Of a DNA stretch of 64,000 bases, positions 30,157 to 41,006 are shown piece by piece. Under the pieces are notes generated by a model. It did no database searches, had not been told where the DNA came from, and worked only from the letters and a program-made list of their open reading frames with translations. Numbering within the stretch: position 1 is the stretch's first letter; each line of letters opens with the position of its first letter. A program made the translations under genes and the position numbers. Origin of the DNA: Primula veris (taxonomy: Eukaryota; Streptophyta; Magnoliopsida; Ericales; Primulaceae); contig OY821750.1 in the NCBI GenBank assembly GCA_963682055.1, forward strand, positions 5,892,501 to 5,956,500, given 5' to 3'.

Positions 30157-32499
30157 TTTTATTATTGCATATAGATGTTAGCATTTATGATTTATTTTGC
30201 GACTATTAATATAAGTCAACCAAAATATTTTGATACTGTCCAATTTTGTCCAAATTTTCCAAAAATACCCTCATTCTAATATTGTAATTACTCTTAAATG
30301 TCATCACTCAATTCAAATACATAAATAACTTAAAAAATATTATTTTTCACACATTTATATTCCAAACAAAATCGTTGTGTATTTTTTATAAGAGTAAAAC
30401 ATTATGTTACTCTTTATATACGATTGTTAATTAATTATATTTAATCATTTGATATTTAAAATTTTAAAAAAAAATTAACTTTATTTGTCGGGATCATATC
30501 TATGTCACTACGTATCGCACACGCAACGCGTGATGTATTTAACTAATTAAATACACCCCCAATATCAGACAAACACCGTATTAAAATGCAACCAAACAAG
30601 CCTTGATAATAGCCACTAAAAATAAGTATCCAAATAAAGCGAAGACAAGCAACCATTATAGGTTAAAAGGGACCAAGCAACCAGTAAAAAGCAACCAAAT
30701 AAGCCCTTGATAATAGCAACTAGCACTTCGGCACCTTAGTTTTTAAAAAAAATTAACGCATTTTTCTGTGTTAATCGGGAAAAAAGACTATTAATGAAAA
30801 GTTAGCAAATATAACAATAAATTCTTATTGTCAAGATGATACAAATAAAAATAAAAACTATAGAAAGACTCTCATGACCTAGTAAAATGGAAACAAAGAT
30901 AAGACACAAAAATTTACCATTATTCAACGCATTGGTTTGTATAATTAAATGAACATGTTTATATATATATATATGTACACATTTAGCAAATTTTCTATAT
31001 AATAATTTAAACTATGATTTTTTTTTCTCCGATCCGACGTTACCTAAACGCAAAGGTTTATTAGGCTCACAGGGGCCGGCAATTATGGTTACTATTGTAC
31101 ACGTTGTTAAATCCAAGTTGTGGTAGCTTATTCATGTTAAATCCAAAATAAATAAAAAAAAGTCATATATAATTACGTTATACTCCAACTAAACACTAGA
31201 GAACTTAATTTCCAAGAAATAGACTTTTTCTACATTCAACAACAATAAACATATAAAATACGGCAAAACGAGTCCATAATCCATGCATGACATTAGTCAT
31301 TGTATTTTCTTTTTTTTTTGAAAGGTTCTATTGACACGCTTACTTGCTTAATAAAATTTTCAGGGTTTTTCTCATACGCTATTGTTTTTGCAAACGTAGT
31401 CACATTTCAAAATTTCTCAATAAATGTCTTTACTCAGACGCAAAATCAACGTTTTTACGACACGTGTATAAAAGCCAACTATTTGTTTATTTTATTTTTA
31501 AGTTTGATAGACCTGTCTACCGAATTTAAATGTAGCTGAATAAATAAATTATATAATATCAGTGCATTTGGACAGTGATGTAAATATATGCGTCAAAGAT
31601 ATTCCCCATTACGACACGTGTTATATAACTTTAATAAATACAGTAACATCGATCGATAGTGTTACACACTTTTAGAAAGTATTCTTGTAACTAGTGCTGT
31701 GAAATTAGTAATCTTGCACAAAGATCCATTTGAATTTAATGTAAAGGTAAAATGCAAAAATAAAAATAAAACTATGAGTTGTTTGCAAAAACGAATCTTA
31801 AACTTTAAAATTTTGCAATTGTCTCTAGCAAATTATCTTACTTTTGAAGTTAAAATTTAGCAACCATGTACCCCTTCATAATTATACAACTTTCTATTGA
31901 TTATTCCCTTTTGCATAATCATTTATTCGATACCAGTTTATTTAAGTTAATGGTTAAAGAAGTATTTAATTTGATTTGGTTTTACTTGATTAATCTATAA
32001 TAATGCAAAAAAGTTGTTTCGATATGGAAAAACAATGTTGATTCAAATTTTTTTACTTGAGTTGAATAGACACCAAAGACGGATATAATAAATAAAAATA
32101 TTGTTTCATACCGAGATAGTGCTATTCTAAAGATGGAATTGGGTGTTGCGAATTGCAAAAATTAAACAACTCAAGGGGTCAGTTACAAATATATAATTTT
32201 TTTTTTGTATTTTATTACCCTTTTATATAATCATTTAATAATAGCTTATCCTAGATTCGGTGCTAGCTCATGACAGGCACGCCCCCTTAGTTTTAGTGGT
32301 CTTCAATTTTTCTAAAGTCAAGATGACAAGATCTCGTATCTTTGCGTTATTAAGATTGTCCCTTTTATTAGTTAGCAATTACATTCGATCACCCACTAAT
32401 TGTTATTTTTAATCAAACGTAAATTATCATCATCCCGTCGATTATGGCTTCAAATCCAATGAAGTTAACTTACTCATTTTCATGTTATAATAAATGATA
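30157..32499. other. AT-rich intergenic region
   Basis: No gene recognised. A degenerate local duplication with a period of about 103 bases runs from 30588 to about 30730 and carries the word GCAACCAAACAAGCC, the complement of the terminus of the 10580 MITE. A short (AT)n tract lies near 30960-30975. Confidence 0.5.
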
Positions 32500-32725
32500 G
32501 TCTTTCTGTTCCCATTTAATTATCCATTACGAAATTACGTGCAATTTTGATTGACTCATAACATGTATCAAAATTATCGAAATAATTTTTTTTTAAATTT
32601 AATCATAAAATTTAACATTTGAACTATATGATCAACTTTTAAAAAATTTCATTCCGACAATTTTGATATAAGTTCTTGGGTTGCACGTAATTTTGTAATA
32701 GACAATTAAATAAGAACATATTGAG
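32500..32725. mobile_element. Foldback MITE, Stowaway-like, copy 1
   Basis: The two ends are long imperfect inverted repeats. Left includes CATTTAATTATCCATTACG then AAATTACGTGCAA; the right end reverse-complemented includes TTATTTAATTGTCTATTAC then AAAATTACGTGCAA. TA dinucleotides flank it (32498-32499, 32726-32727). It has no coding content. Related copies lie at about 33887-34104, 43107-43343 and 43875-44035. Confidence 0.6.
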
Positions 32726-33886
32726 TAATTAAAAGGGAGAAAAAAATTTAATTGTAACATTATATTAAATTAAATGAAGTGTAGAAGTTAACAAACAACT
32801 TACATGACAAAATTTTGGTAAATATATATTGTATATCTATCGCGAACCAACAAATGTCGTGAAAAAAAAAACCTTCGTCTAATTGGATTATAATAAAGTT
32901 TTTATGTTCATTTCACGGATCTGTTTATATAAACAGTATAATCCATAAGTTTATCGATTGATATTGAAGCATTCCGGCCTTTAAATCATTTTAATCCAAT
33001 ATAAATTATATTCTAAATGAACTAAATGGATAAGTTGAAATTATAATGCCACCATCATTCATATTTTACAAACATGTGTAAATTTAATTCATATAGCATG
33101 TATAGACTAAATCCATTAACATATTGATTAAGTTCTTTTGAAATATTTATCTTTCAATGCTCACATTATTAAATTAAAGCTCGTATAATATTAGAGTTGA
33201 AGTATTTAGAATTGTAATGTAACTGAATATCTTAATAGAAAACCATAGTATATATTAACTATACATAATCAATCATCAATGCAATGCGCACATGACGTAC
33301 ACTTACCTTCTTTCTTTTTTTCCAGAATGAACACTCTAATCAAGTAGTAAAGATAGCTAGCTGACTATTGTTCATGATCATGTCATTCTTAATCACTTCA
33401 TAACAGTTTTTTTTTAATTTTAATATTTTAAAAATTATGGTTGTTTGACAAATCGGATTATTCAGCTTCTGAAAATCTAATTTTTAGGCTGAAAAATCTA
33501 AAAAATCCAGATTTTTAAATTTTAGCTTTTTCAATGGATTATCAAAACATATTTTTAAATTCTATTTTGTAAAAAAAAATATGTTATCAGCATACAGCCT
33601 TAATCGCATATATGGATATAAATGAAATGCAGTGTTCAGAAGTAGATAACTTATTCTGTAAACATTCTCTTCGAATGTACACATTTGTGTAAATTAATTA
33701 ATAAATATATTTGCTAATCTTATGGAGAACCGTAACTAATTTATAAATGGAGTAAAAATATGATTGATGATATCTAATCTAATTTTGGAGAATCCTAAAT
33801 ATTACGCAAACATTGAACATTTGTTTCTATAATGCAATATTATATTAAACCCACGCGCCCATATGGTTGATCGGAGATAATTAATA
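32726..33886. other. AT-rich intergenic region
   Basis: No gene or bounded transposon recognised. Confidence 0.5.
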
Positions 33887-34102
33887 ATATTTAATTATAC
33901 ACTACGAATTTACATGCAATTTTGATCGATTAAAAAATTATATTAAAATTGTCGGAATAAATATTTTTAAAACTTAATCATATAATTCAAACGTTAAATT
34001 TTATGATTACATTTAAAAAAAAAATTATCTCGATAATTTTGTTACAATTTATAAACCGATCAAAATTACACATAATTTCGTATTATAAAATTAAAAACAT
34101 TG

Positions 34103-34104
<2 letters not shown>
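33887..34104. mobile_element. Foldback MITE of the same family, copy 2
   Basis: Inverted arms: left ACTACGAATTTACATGCAAT then TTTGATCG; right, reverse-complemented, AATACGAAATTATGTGTAAT then TTTGATCG. Ends are approximate, and no clear target duplication was found. Confidence 0.45.

Positions 34105-34148
<44 letters not shown>
34105..34148. repeat. (AT)n microsatellite
   Basis: About 40 bases of alternating AT directly at the right end of the foldback MITE. Confidence 0.9.
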
Positions 34149-34153
<5 letters not shown>

Positions 34154-35370
34154 TGAGTAATGAGTATTTATTAATAGATACCTTTTCAAGAGTACATCTC
34201 ACGCAAACACCTACCAAATATCCACCGTTGATAAAGAATCAAATACTAATCCAACGGTAGAAATTGATGTTTTACTTTACCGTTCTGTTTTTTCGCGTAG
34301 AATATCTAAGGGTTGAGTTTGTGCTCACTGCTGTAGTCCCTTTGAGTTCAACTAAACTTTTATTTGGCCTCTACAATTATTATTTTTTAATAAAAGTTAT
34401 CATTTTTTTTTAATAAAGTTGACATCCAAAGAGAAATGACAAATTTATCGGTATAATGTTTCTTTTCGAAACATGTCAAAATAGTTAAGTTATTTAAATA
34501 TTATTTTAATATATCTGATAAGTATCATTTAAGACTTAAATTGTTTATTGGTTTAACTTTAAATTTTACTTGAAATAATATTTTTTATTATAGCCTGACA
34601 ACATGTCCAATGTGTTGTTGACATATTACTCAATTTCTCATCTCACTTTGTCTACAAATTTTCTATCCTTCCCTCATGACATCTAACTAAAAAACAGTTT
34701 TAATTTGTTCAATGTATGTTCAACACGAACCAATCAACCGTTAAACTTGACATCTATATATAATTTACTCATGGAAAGTTCCAACTTATACTAATACAAC
34801 ACATACTTAAATTTTCATCACTTAATGAGTTTCTAGCATTACATTGGTAAAACCGTTACTCACCAGAGCCCAATTTCCTTTTTAAAACTGTTTTTCCTGC
34901 TTCCATTTCCCATAGTGGCAGCTACAACATATCCCGTGTGTGCACTGTAAAATAAAGTTCATTATATGACGATCAAAACTATAACAAATCGACAAAACAT
35001 GTTGCTAAACACCCCGACACGGAAATAGTTGTATTAGACATATGTTTTTTTTTTATAGTGAATATGTTATACAACTATTAAAACTTATTAGAGTAACTAG
35101 TATAATTCTATACAAACAATAAGGACCATGACTCAAATCAAACCACATGAATATACATACATACACACACAAGGTACACAACTACAAAACCACAAAATAT
35201 ATATATAAAAAGTGCCAGTTGTAATTCTCTATAATCCCAAAAAGCCACTCTCATTTAACTCGGTTACAAGGACAAAATACCCACCCAACACAACACAACA
35301 CAACACAACACCACCACCAACTTAAAAACCACAACCCCCCCTCTTTTCTCTCTCTTAAATTCTCAAATAT
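34149..35370. other. Upstream region of the GRAS gene
   Basis: AT-rich. The last 250 bases hold AC-rich and CT-rich simple tracts (acacaacacaac, ctctttctctctc) usual in plant core promoters and leaders. A second TATA-like stretch (ATATATATATAAAAAG) lies near 35196-35211. No other gene is seen. Confidence 0.5.
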
Positions 35371-35379
35371 TATATATAA
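35371..35379 (+). promoter_or_regulatory. Probable TATA box of the GRAS gene
   Basis: TATATATAA, 90-98 bases before the ATG at 35469, preceded by a CT-rich stretch. The alternative box near 35200 would give a longer leader. Confidence 0.5.
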
Positions 35380-35468
35380 CACACACACAAACACACCTGT
35401 AATGCACTTCTAAATAATAATAACCCTCTCTCAAAATATAAAAATAAAGCCTTACAAAATATTTAAAT

Positions 35469-37679
35469 ATGTCATCCGGAGACTATAATAATTTCTCCGG
35501 TAGATCTAACAGACCTTTTACCGGTCAGTTACCGGACCTTGTTCAAGATCCCACCTCACAGATCCTCAACAAACTACCAGTTATTCCAGGTAAACGGTCA
35601 CTCGCTGAATTTCAATTGCAAAACTATCTACGAAACGTTAAGCCTAGAAGAAACACCACCAATTCCTTATTGGGCTACCCAGTTTCCAGAAACACCGAAA
35701 TACCCCCTGGGTTCTTGAATTACTCCACTTTGGTCCAGAACCAGATGTTGAATGGCTTTCCGGAAAATACCCAAATTACCCCTGATTTCTTCAATAACAC
35801 CAATTTGATCCCTAACCAGCTTACAATTTCACGACAAATTACCCAAAACACCCCTAGTTTCCTAAATAATCCCAATTTGGTCCCTAATCAGAACATCCTA
35901 CAAGAGGCTGAGTACCCAATTTCACGCCAAAATACCCAAACCACCCCTGATATCTTTAATAATTCCAATTTGGTCCTTAATCAAAATACTCAAAGCACCC
36001 CTAATTTTTTAAGTTACTCCAATTTGGTCCCTACTCAGAACCAAAAAATGATGAATAGGCTCCAAGAGATAGCATTCCCACTACAGAAAAATTCCCAAAA
36101 TTCCCCTAGTCTTTCTAGTTATCTCAATTTGGTCCCTAATCATAACAACCAAAATACAATAATGAATAAGCTACAAGAGCTTGCGAAATATTCCCAAATT
36201 ACCCAAAACACCCCTACACTTGTTAATTCCTCCAATTTAGTCCCTAGCCATAACCAAAATACAGTGATGAATAAGCTACAAGAGCTTGCGAAAACTTCCC
36301 AAATTACCCAAAACACCCCAAAACTTCTAAATTCCTCCGATGTAGTCCCTAACCCGAGTTCGAAAATGATGAACAAGCTCCAAGAGCTAGAAAAACACCT
36401 ACTCGATGACGACGACGACGGCGACGAGGATACGTGCTCGGTAGTGACGAACGCTGAGTACTCAGACACATGGCGGCACCTGATAGGTCCACGTCATCAT
36501 CAACATGTTGCCCCCTCCCTTTCCCCGACCTCCTCGTGCTCGTCCTGCTGCTCCTCCAACTCACCCTCCTCTACCCTCCCTCTAAAACAAACCCTACTCG
36601 AGGCCGCTACAGCAATAACAGAGAACAAGAAAGAGCTTGCGCGTGAGATCCTCACGCGCCTCTCTCAGGGCGCGTGCGTCACCGGAACAGTTGAACAAAG
36701 GCTTGTAAAGTACTTTTCTGACGCGCTGATGGCGCGCGTGGGGCTCACGCGCGGTGATGACGTGGCATGTGAGGCTCACGCGCCCGAGACGCTATTTGAA
36801 TTCCTGCCTTGTTTCAAACTAGGGTTTGTAGCTGCCAATCTTGCTATACTTGATGCCACGTCAGTATTAGATCATGCCACGTCAGCAGAGAAAAAGATCC
36901 ACATCATCGACTTCGAGATCGGGCGAGGCGGGCACTATGTGCATCTGATCCATGCGCTTGCGGTGAAAAATAAAGAGATTTCGTTGAAAATAACGGCAGT
37001 GGTGAAAAACGAGCTTGAAATTTCATTGGAGAGAATTGGCGACGGTTTGAGGTCTTTAGCGACGAAGGTCGGGGTTAGGGTAAACTTTGTGAGTTTATCG
37101 CTAAAGGTGATGGATTTGAGCTTAGAGAGGTTAGGTATAGAGGGAGACGAGGATGTAGCGGTTAATTTGCCGTTTATTTTGAGTAAATTGCCCGACGAAA
37201 GCGTCACCACGGAGAATCTGCGTGACGAGCTTCTCCGTCGCGTAAAAAGTTTGTCGCCGACGGTGGTGACGGTTTTGGAGCAAGAGATGAACACGAACAC
37301 CGCCCCCTTTTTGGCACGTGTGAATGAAACTTTTGACTATTATAGTGCTTTGTTCGAGTCGTTGGATTCGATTGTTCCAAGGGATGATTTGGAAAGGGTG
37401 AAAGTTGAGGAGGGGCTCGGTCGTAAATTGGCTAATGTTGTCGCGTGCGAGGGGGTGAATAGAGTGGAGAGGTGCGAGGTTTTTGGGAAGTGGCGGGCCC
37501 GTATGGGAATGGCAGGGTTTAAGCCCAAGCCCATTGCTCGGCCCATTGTGGAGTCTTTAATGGGCCGGGTTGGGCCTGGGACACCTGGCTACCCTGGGTT
37601 TACGGTGAAGGAGGAGAACGGGGGCGTTTTGTTTGGGTGGATGGGACGGACACTCACCGTCGCGTCCGCTTGGCATTAG
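35469..37679 (+). CDS. SCL8: GRAS-family transcriptional regulator, SCARECROW-LIKE 8 type
   Basis: An intronless 736-codon frame, as usual for GRAS genes. The C-terminal GRAS domain spans about residues 370-736. Leucine-heptad I starts at TLLEAATAITENKKELAREI; the VHIID motif appears as IHIIDFEIGRGGHY (about 478); then come the second leucine-rich region, a PFYRE-type region, and the SAW end with KWRARMGMAGFKPKPI and a final FGWMGRTLTVASAWH. The pre-domain segment (SVVTNAEYSDTWRHL then a Ser/Cys-rich stretch before QTLLEAA) resembles Arabidopsis SCL8. The N-terminal 60-310 region is unusual: it consists of degenerate Asn/Pro/Gln-rich repeats built on TP-x-xLxNxSNLVPNQN. Expected role: nuclear co-regulator; the specific pathway is not visible in the sequence. 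Orthology to SCL8 is likely but not proven. No defect is seen. Confidence 0.88.
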   Translation: MSSGDYNNFSGRSNRPFTGQLPDLVQDPTSQILNKLPVIPGKRSLAEFQLQNYLRNVKPRRNTTNSLLGYPVSRNTEIPPGFLNYSTLVQNQMLNGFPENTQITPDFFNNTNLIPNQLTISRQITQNTPSFLNNPNLVPNQNILQEAEYPISRQNTQTTPDIFNNSNLVLNQNTQSTPNFLSYSNLVPTQNQKMMNRLQEIAFPLQKNSQNSPSLSSYLNLVPNHNNQNTIMNKLQELAKYSQITQNTPTLVNSSNLVPSHNQNTVMNKLQELAKTSQITQNTPKLLNSSDVVPNPSSKMMNKLQELEKHLLDDDDDGDEDTCSVVTNAEYSDTWRHLIGPRHHQHVAPSLSPTSSCSSCCSSNSPSSTLPLKQTLLEAATAITENKKELAREILTRLSQGACVTGTVEQRLVKYFSDALMARVGLTRGDDVACEAHAPETLFEFLPCFKLGFVAANLAILDATSVLDHATSAEKKIHIIDFEIGRGGHYVHLIHALAVKNKEISLKITAVVKNELEISLERIGDGLRSLATKVGVRVNFVSLSLKVMDLSLERLGIEGDEDVAVNLPFILSKLPDESVTTENLRDELLRRVKSLSPTVVTVLEQEMNTNTAPFLARVNETFDYYSALFESLDSIVPRDDLERVKVEEGLGRKLANVVACEGVNRVERCEVFGKWRARMGMAGFKPKPIARPIVESLMGRVGPGTPGYPGFTVKEENGGVLFGWMGRTLTVASAWH
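36137..36350 (+). repeat. Tandem repeat inside the GRAS coding sequence, about 108-bp unit
   Basis: Two adjacent near-identical copies (ATGAATAAGCTACAAGAGCT ... CCCAAATTACCCAAAACACC) encode the MNKLQELAK-xSQITQNTP block twice. More diverged copies extend upstream to about 35640. All are in frame. Confidence 0.85.
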
Positions 37680-39441
37680 TTATGTTTTTTGTTTAAATTT
37701 AACGGATAATTAATTAATGGGGTTAATTAATATGTAACGTTTTTAGTTAAGCTTTTCAGTTTTGATTAGGAAAGTCCGAAAGTGTATGAAATGATGAGAA
37801 TAACGGCTTGTTTGGATGTGAAAATAGTTTAATACGTATCAATGATTGGTTAGTAGCTTAATTAAGTAATCTCTGCATAGTGTTGTTGCCTTGTTGATTA
37901 ATTTGGTGTATTGTTATCTTGAAAATACATTATTCCCTATTCCCTATGATTGTTTTGAAAAGTTATTGAATTATCGATCTTCGGGTGTGGTTGTGGTCCT
38001 GCTCACCCGAAAGAGCAACACGGGCAATATATACCGCAAATCACGTGACAGTAGTTTTGTGCGTTCTCAAATTATTATCACTTTATCAAGAGTTTAGTAA
38101 TAGTTATGTGGTTAATTCACTAGGAAATTCGATATTTTGAAGGTTTAGTGACCTGTTTCGCTCGTGTGGGAAATGAGACAGATTTAGTGGAGTGTTTGGC
38201 TTTGTGGGGTTGCAACTTTAAAGTTATTGATTTAAAGTTATTGCAACTGTAAAAAATTTGAGGTCGTTTATAGGAAACTGAAAGGCGAAATCACATTATA
38301 TTACATGTATAAACTCGTAAAGCAAGTATAGAGATATTAGTCGTCTATATATGTTGTGGTGTTAGTTGTTTACGTGTAGTGGTACACCAAGTGTGAATGG
38401 TGTTTGTATAGTAAATTGGTTAATACCTTTTTAATTGTTTGGTTGATATGAATTACCTATTATTAGGTAGATTAGTTGGGTATATGTATTGTCGAAATGG
38501 GTATCGTGGACCACATATATTCTTTACTTCTGTTATTCCTAAAGTTGATTACCATCTGTAACACTTCAATTAAATGTGTTTCACATGCATGCACAAGAAT
38601 TTCATTGGTAAATTCACTATCATCCATGTAAATTCAAAAGTATTTTTGTAAAATTAATTTGTTATATACTTATACATATATAAGAGGTAAATGATCAAAC
38701 ACCAACATATCACATGTCACACGTGAACGTGGGATTGCCACAAATGTGTCGGCTTAGGATGATTTAGACTTCGGAGCAGAAACCAACGAAAAGAAACAAA
38801 GTGGGTTAAAAAATTTAATCAATTTTGAGATCAAATAATACTAAATCAATCAAACTGAATTGGAACTGCATTTTTTTTAGGTATGGTTTAGTTTGGTCTA
38901 GTATTTTTATTTTTATTATTTGCTTCAGGAAGAAATTAAGCTAGGTGAAGACAATGCATTCTATTTCTAATTAAAGTTGATGAAAAAACATCTATGTATT
39001 TTAATTAAAAAATTTAAAAATTAATGTTACCCAATGCATATTACGAAAAGAACTCATATTGGCTTTGAAAAATAAATTATGTAGAATATAAGCTCCTGCC
39101 ATCTAAAATTTCTAGTTCCGCACTTGGCTTCGGTGGCGGATATTTGGATCATTATAAATACCACTTTCTTTTATAAAAAAAAAAATATGGGCTAACGTGC
39201 CGGCTAGTTAAATAGGTCATGTACATTTTTGGAATAAAGAATTGGCTAAGGGACAAATCCTCGCAAATACGATCGTCATCTTTGTTTAATTTGTTTCTCA
39301 GTTTCTCCGGTTAGGTGCATTATTAGCTAGAGTTAAACCTAAATACGTCTTATTTGGTTCACAATCATAAAGCGGTTATGAATCTGTTACCTGATTTAGT
39401 TTGTTTTTTAAATTTAAAGCCCAGAATTCCATATACACATT
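37680..39441. other. Downstream region of the GRAS gene, no gene recognised
   Basis: The first few hundred bases are the likely 3' UTR. Near 37804 the word GGCTTGTTTGGATG resembles the terminus of the 10580 MITE, but no second end was found. Confidence 0.5.
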
Positions 39442-39926
39442 CAGGAGCAGAAGCATGATGAGTTTTTTCAAGGGACTGTAATATAAAACATATATCGAAT
39501 AGAATACAAAAGGGTTTAATACAAAAAAAAATAAAAAAATTCTATGTTCAATATAACATAAAATAAATATGAAATCAAGACAAAATATATTGTACAGTAA
39601 AATAATTTTTTATATAATCTTATTTGAAAAAATACAATGGTTATTTATTTAGAAAATTTAGTAATTTTTAAAAAAAAAACAAAATTTTTTTTAAAAAAAA
39701 GAACCTAACATGATTTGAACTTCTAACATTTAATTAACTTATGGTCCAATTTTACCATTACACTAACAACTCTTTTGTTTAAATTAGGGGGCCATCAATG
39801 AATATATCTCATAATTTTTTTAATTACATGTATAAAAATAAATAAAAAATTATATTTGGGGGCCAACTTGGGCGGCCATCAACTTGGGCGACGACCACCC
39901 TCGTCCCCCCCTTGGGTCCGCCCCTG
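39442..39926. mobile_element. Nonautonomous hAT-like element with CAGGGGCGGACCC terminus
   Basis: A 485-bp element. The left end CAGGAGCAGAAGCATGATG and the reverse-complemented right end CAGGGGCGGACCCAAGG are an imperfect inverted repeat. Near-identical 8-bp flanks (TACACATT at 39434-39441, CACACATT at 39927-39934) fit a hAT target duplication with one later change. It has no transposase. Confidence 0.65.
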
Positions 39927-40576
39927 CACACATTACAAACACATACATACCTTACCTCCAATGTTTTAAAAGACGCAATGTGGATTTCATACGAAAATTG
40001 GTCGTTTAGCGTCTGATTCCGCTTAATCATCATCTAATTCGCTTAATCTCGACTAATATTTTAGGATTTCAGCCTCCGTCTACTATATAGATTCCGCATA
40101 ATTTAAGCTTATCCACGCTTTTTAAAATACTGCATACCCTCACTAAGTTAGTGGTTTGTAACTTTACTCTACACTACATTTCAAATTGTATTAAAAAATC
40201 ATGATGAGTTAGGTGATTTTTACATAATATCAATGGACTAGAAGTAATTTCAATTCCTCTTGGACCGGGTGGTTGCCTACACATAAATAGGAAAAGATAC
40301 TATCACAAAAAGGGAGTTTCAATTTTAGATATCGATCATTCATTTCATATTTAATACACCATTTATTCTTAGTTTGCTTTCTATCCAACACCCATAGACC
40401 ATAGTACTGATCAAATTCTTTATTTTCACTGAGTAGTCATTATTAATATGGACGGTACTATTTGGATGTTACGTATTAAATTTCCTATAGGGAGAATTGT
40501 ATTTGTATAGAGTATGAACATCATAGATATACAGCTCAAAAAGAAATCCAAGCCTATAGAGTGTTGATACATGTAT

Positions 40577-40998
40577 CGGGCCAAAACATGATGATTTTTT
40601 TTTAAGACCGTGTTTTAAAAAATAGGATCTAATACAATTTTTTTTTTATGTTCAACATAACATAAAATAAATATGAAGTCAAAGACAAATGACATTAGAC
40701 AATAAAATAATTTTTTATGTAATCTTTTTTGGAAAAATACAATGGGTATTTAGAAAATTTAGTAATTTCAAAATAAAAAACATAAAATTTTATAAAAAAG
40801 AGGCTAACACGATTTGAATCCATAACTCTTCACTACCTTATGGTCAAACTTTACCATTACACCAACAACTCTTTTATTTAACTAGGGGGGCCATCAATGT
40901 ATATATCTCATAATTATTTTAATTACATGTATAAAAAAAAAAAAAAATCGTGACCGGAATGATCACGGCCACCCCAACCCCTCCTTTGGTCCGCCCTG
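40577..40998. mobile_element. Second copy of the hAT-like element
   Basis: It aligns with 39442-39926 over most of its length: shared ATGATGA start, 'ttcaacataacataaaataaatatga' block, 'accattacac(t/c)aacaactctttt' block, 'gccatcaatg(t/a)atatatctc' block, and a right end reading GGTCCGCCCTG. The left terminus is eroded (CGGGCC), and an 8-bp target duplication is only approximate (ACATGTAT / CATGTACG). Confidence 0.6.
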
Positions 40999-41006
40999 CA
41001 TGTACG

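Noticed and set aside
36140..36469. 109-codon frame antisense to the GRAS gene
   Set aside because: Shadow of the in-frame repeats on the coding strand; low complexity.
39700..39730. tRNA-like word 'gatttgaacttctaac' in the hAT-like element
   Set aside because: It is part of the repeated element and lacks cloverleaf pairing.
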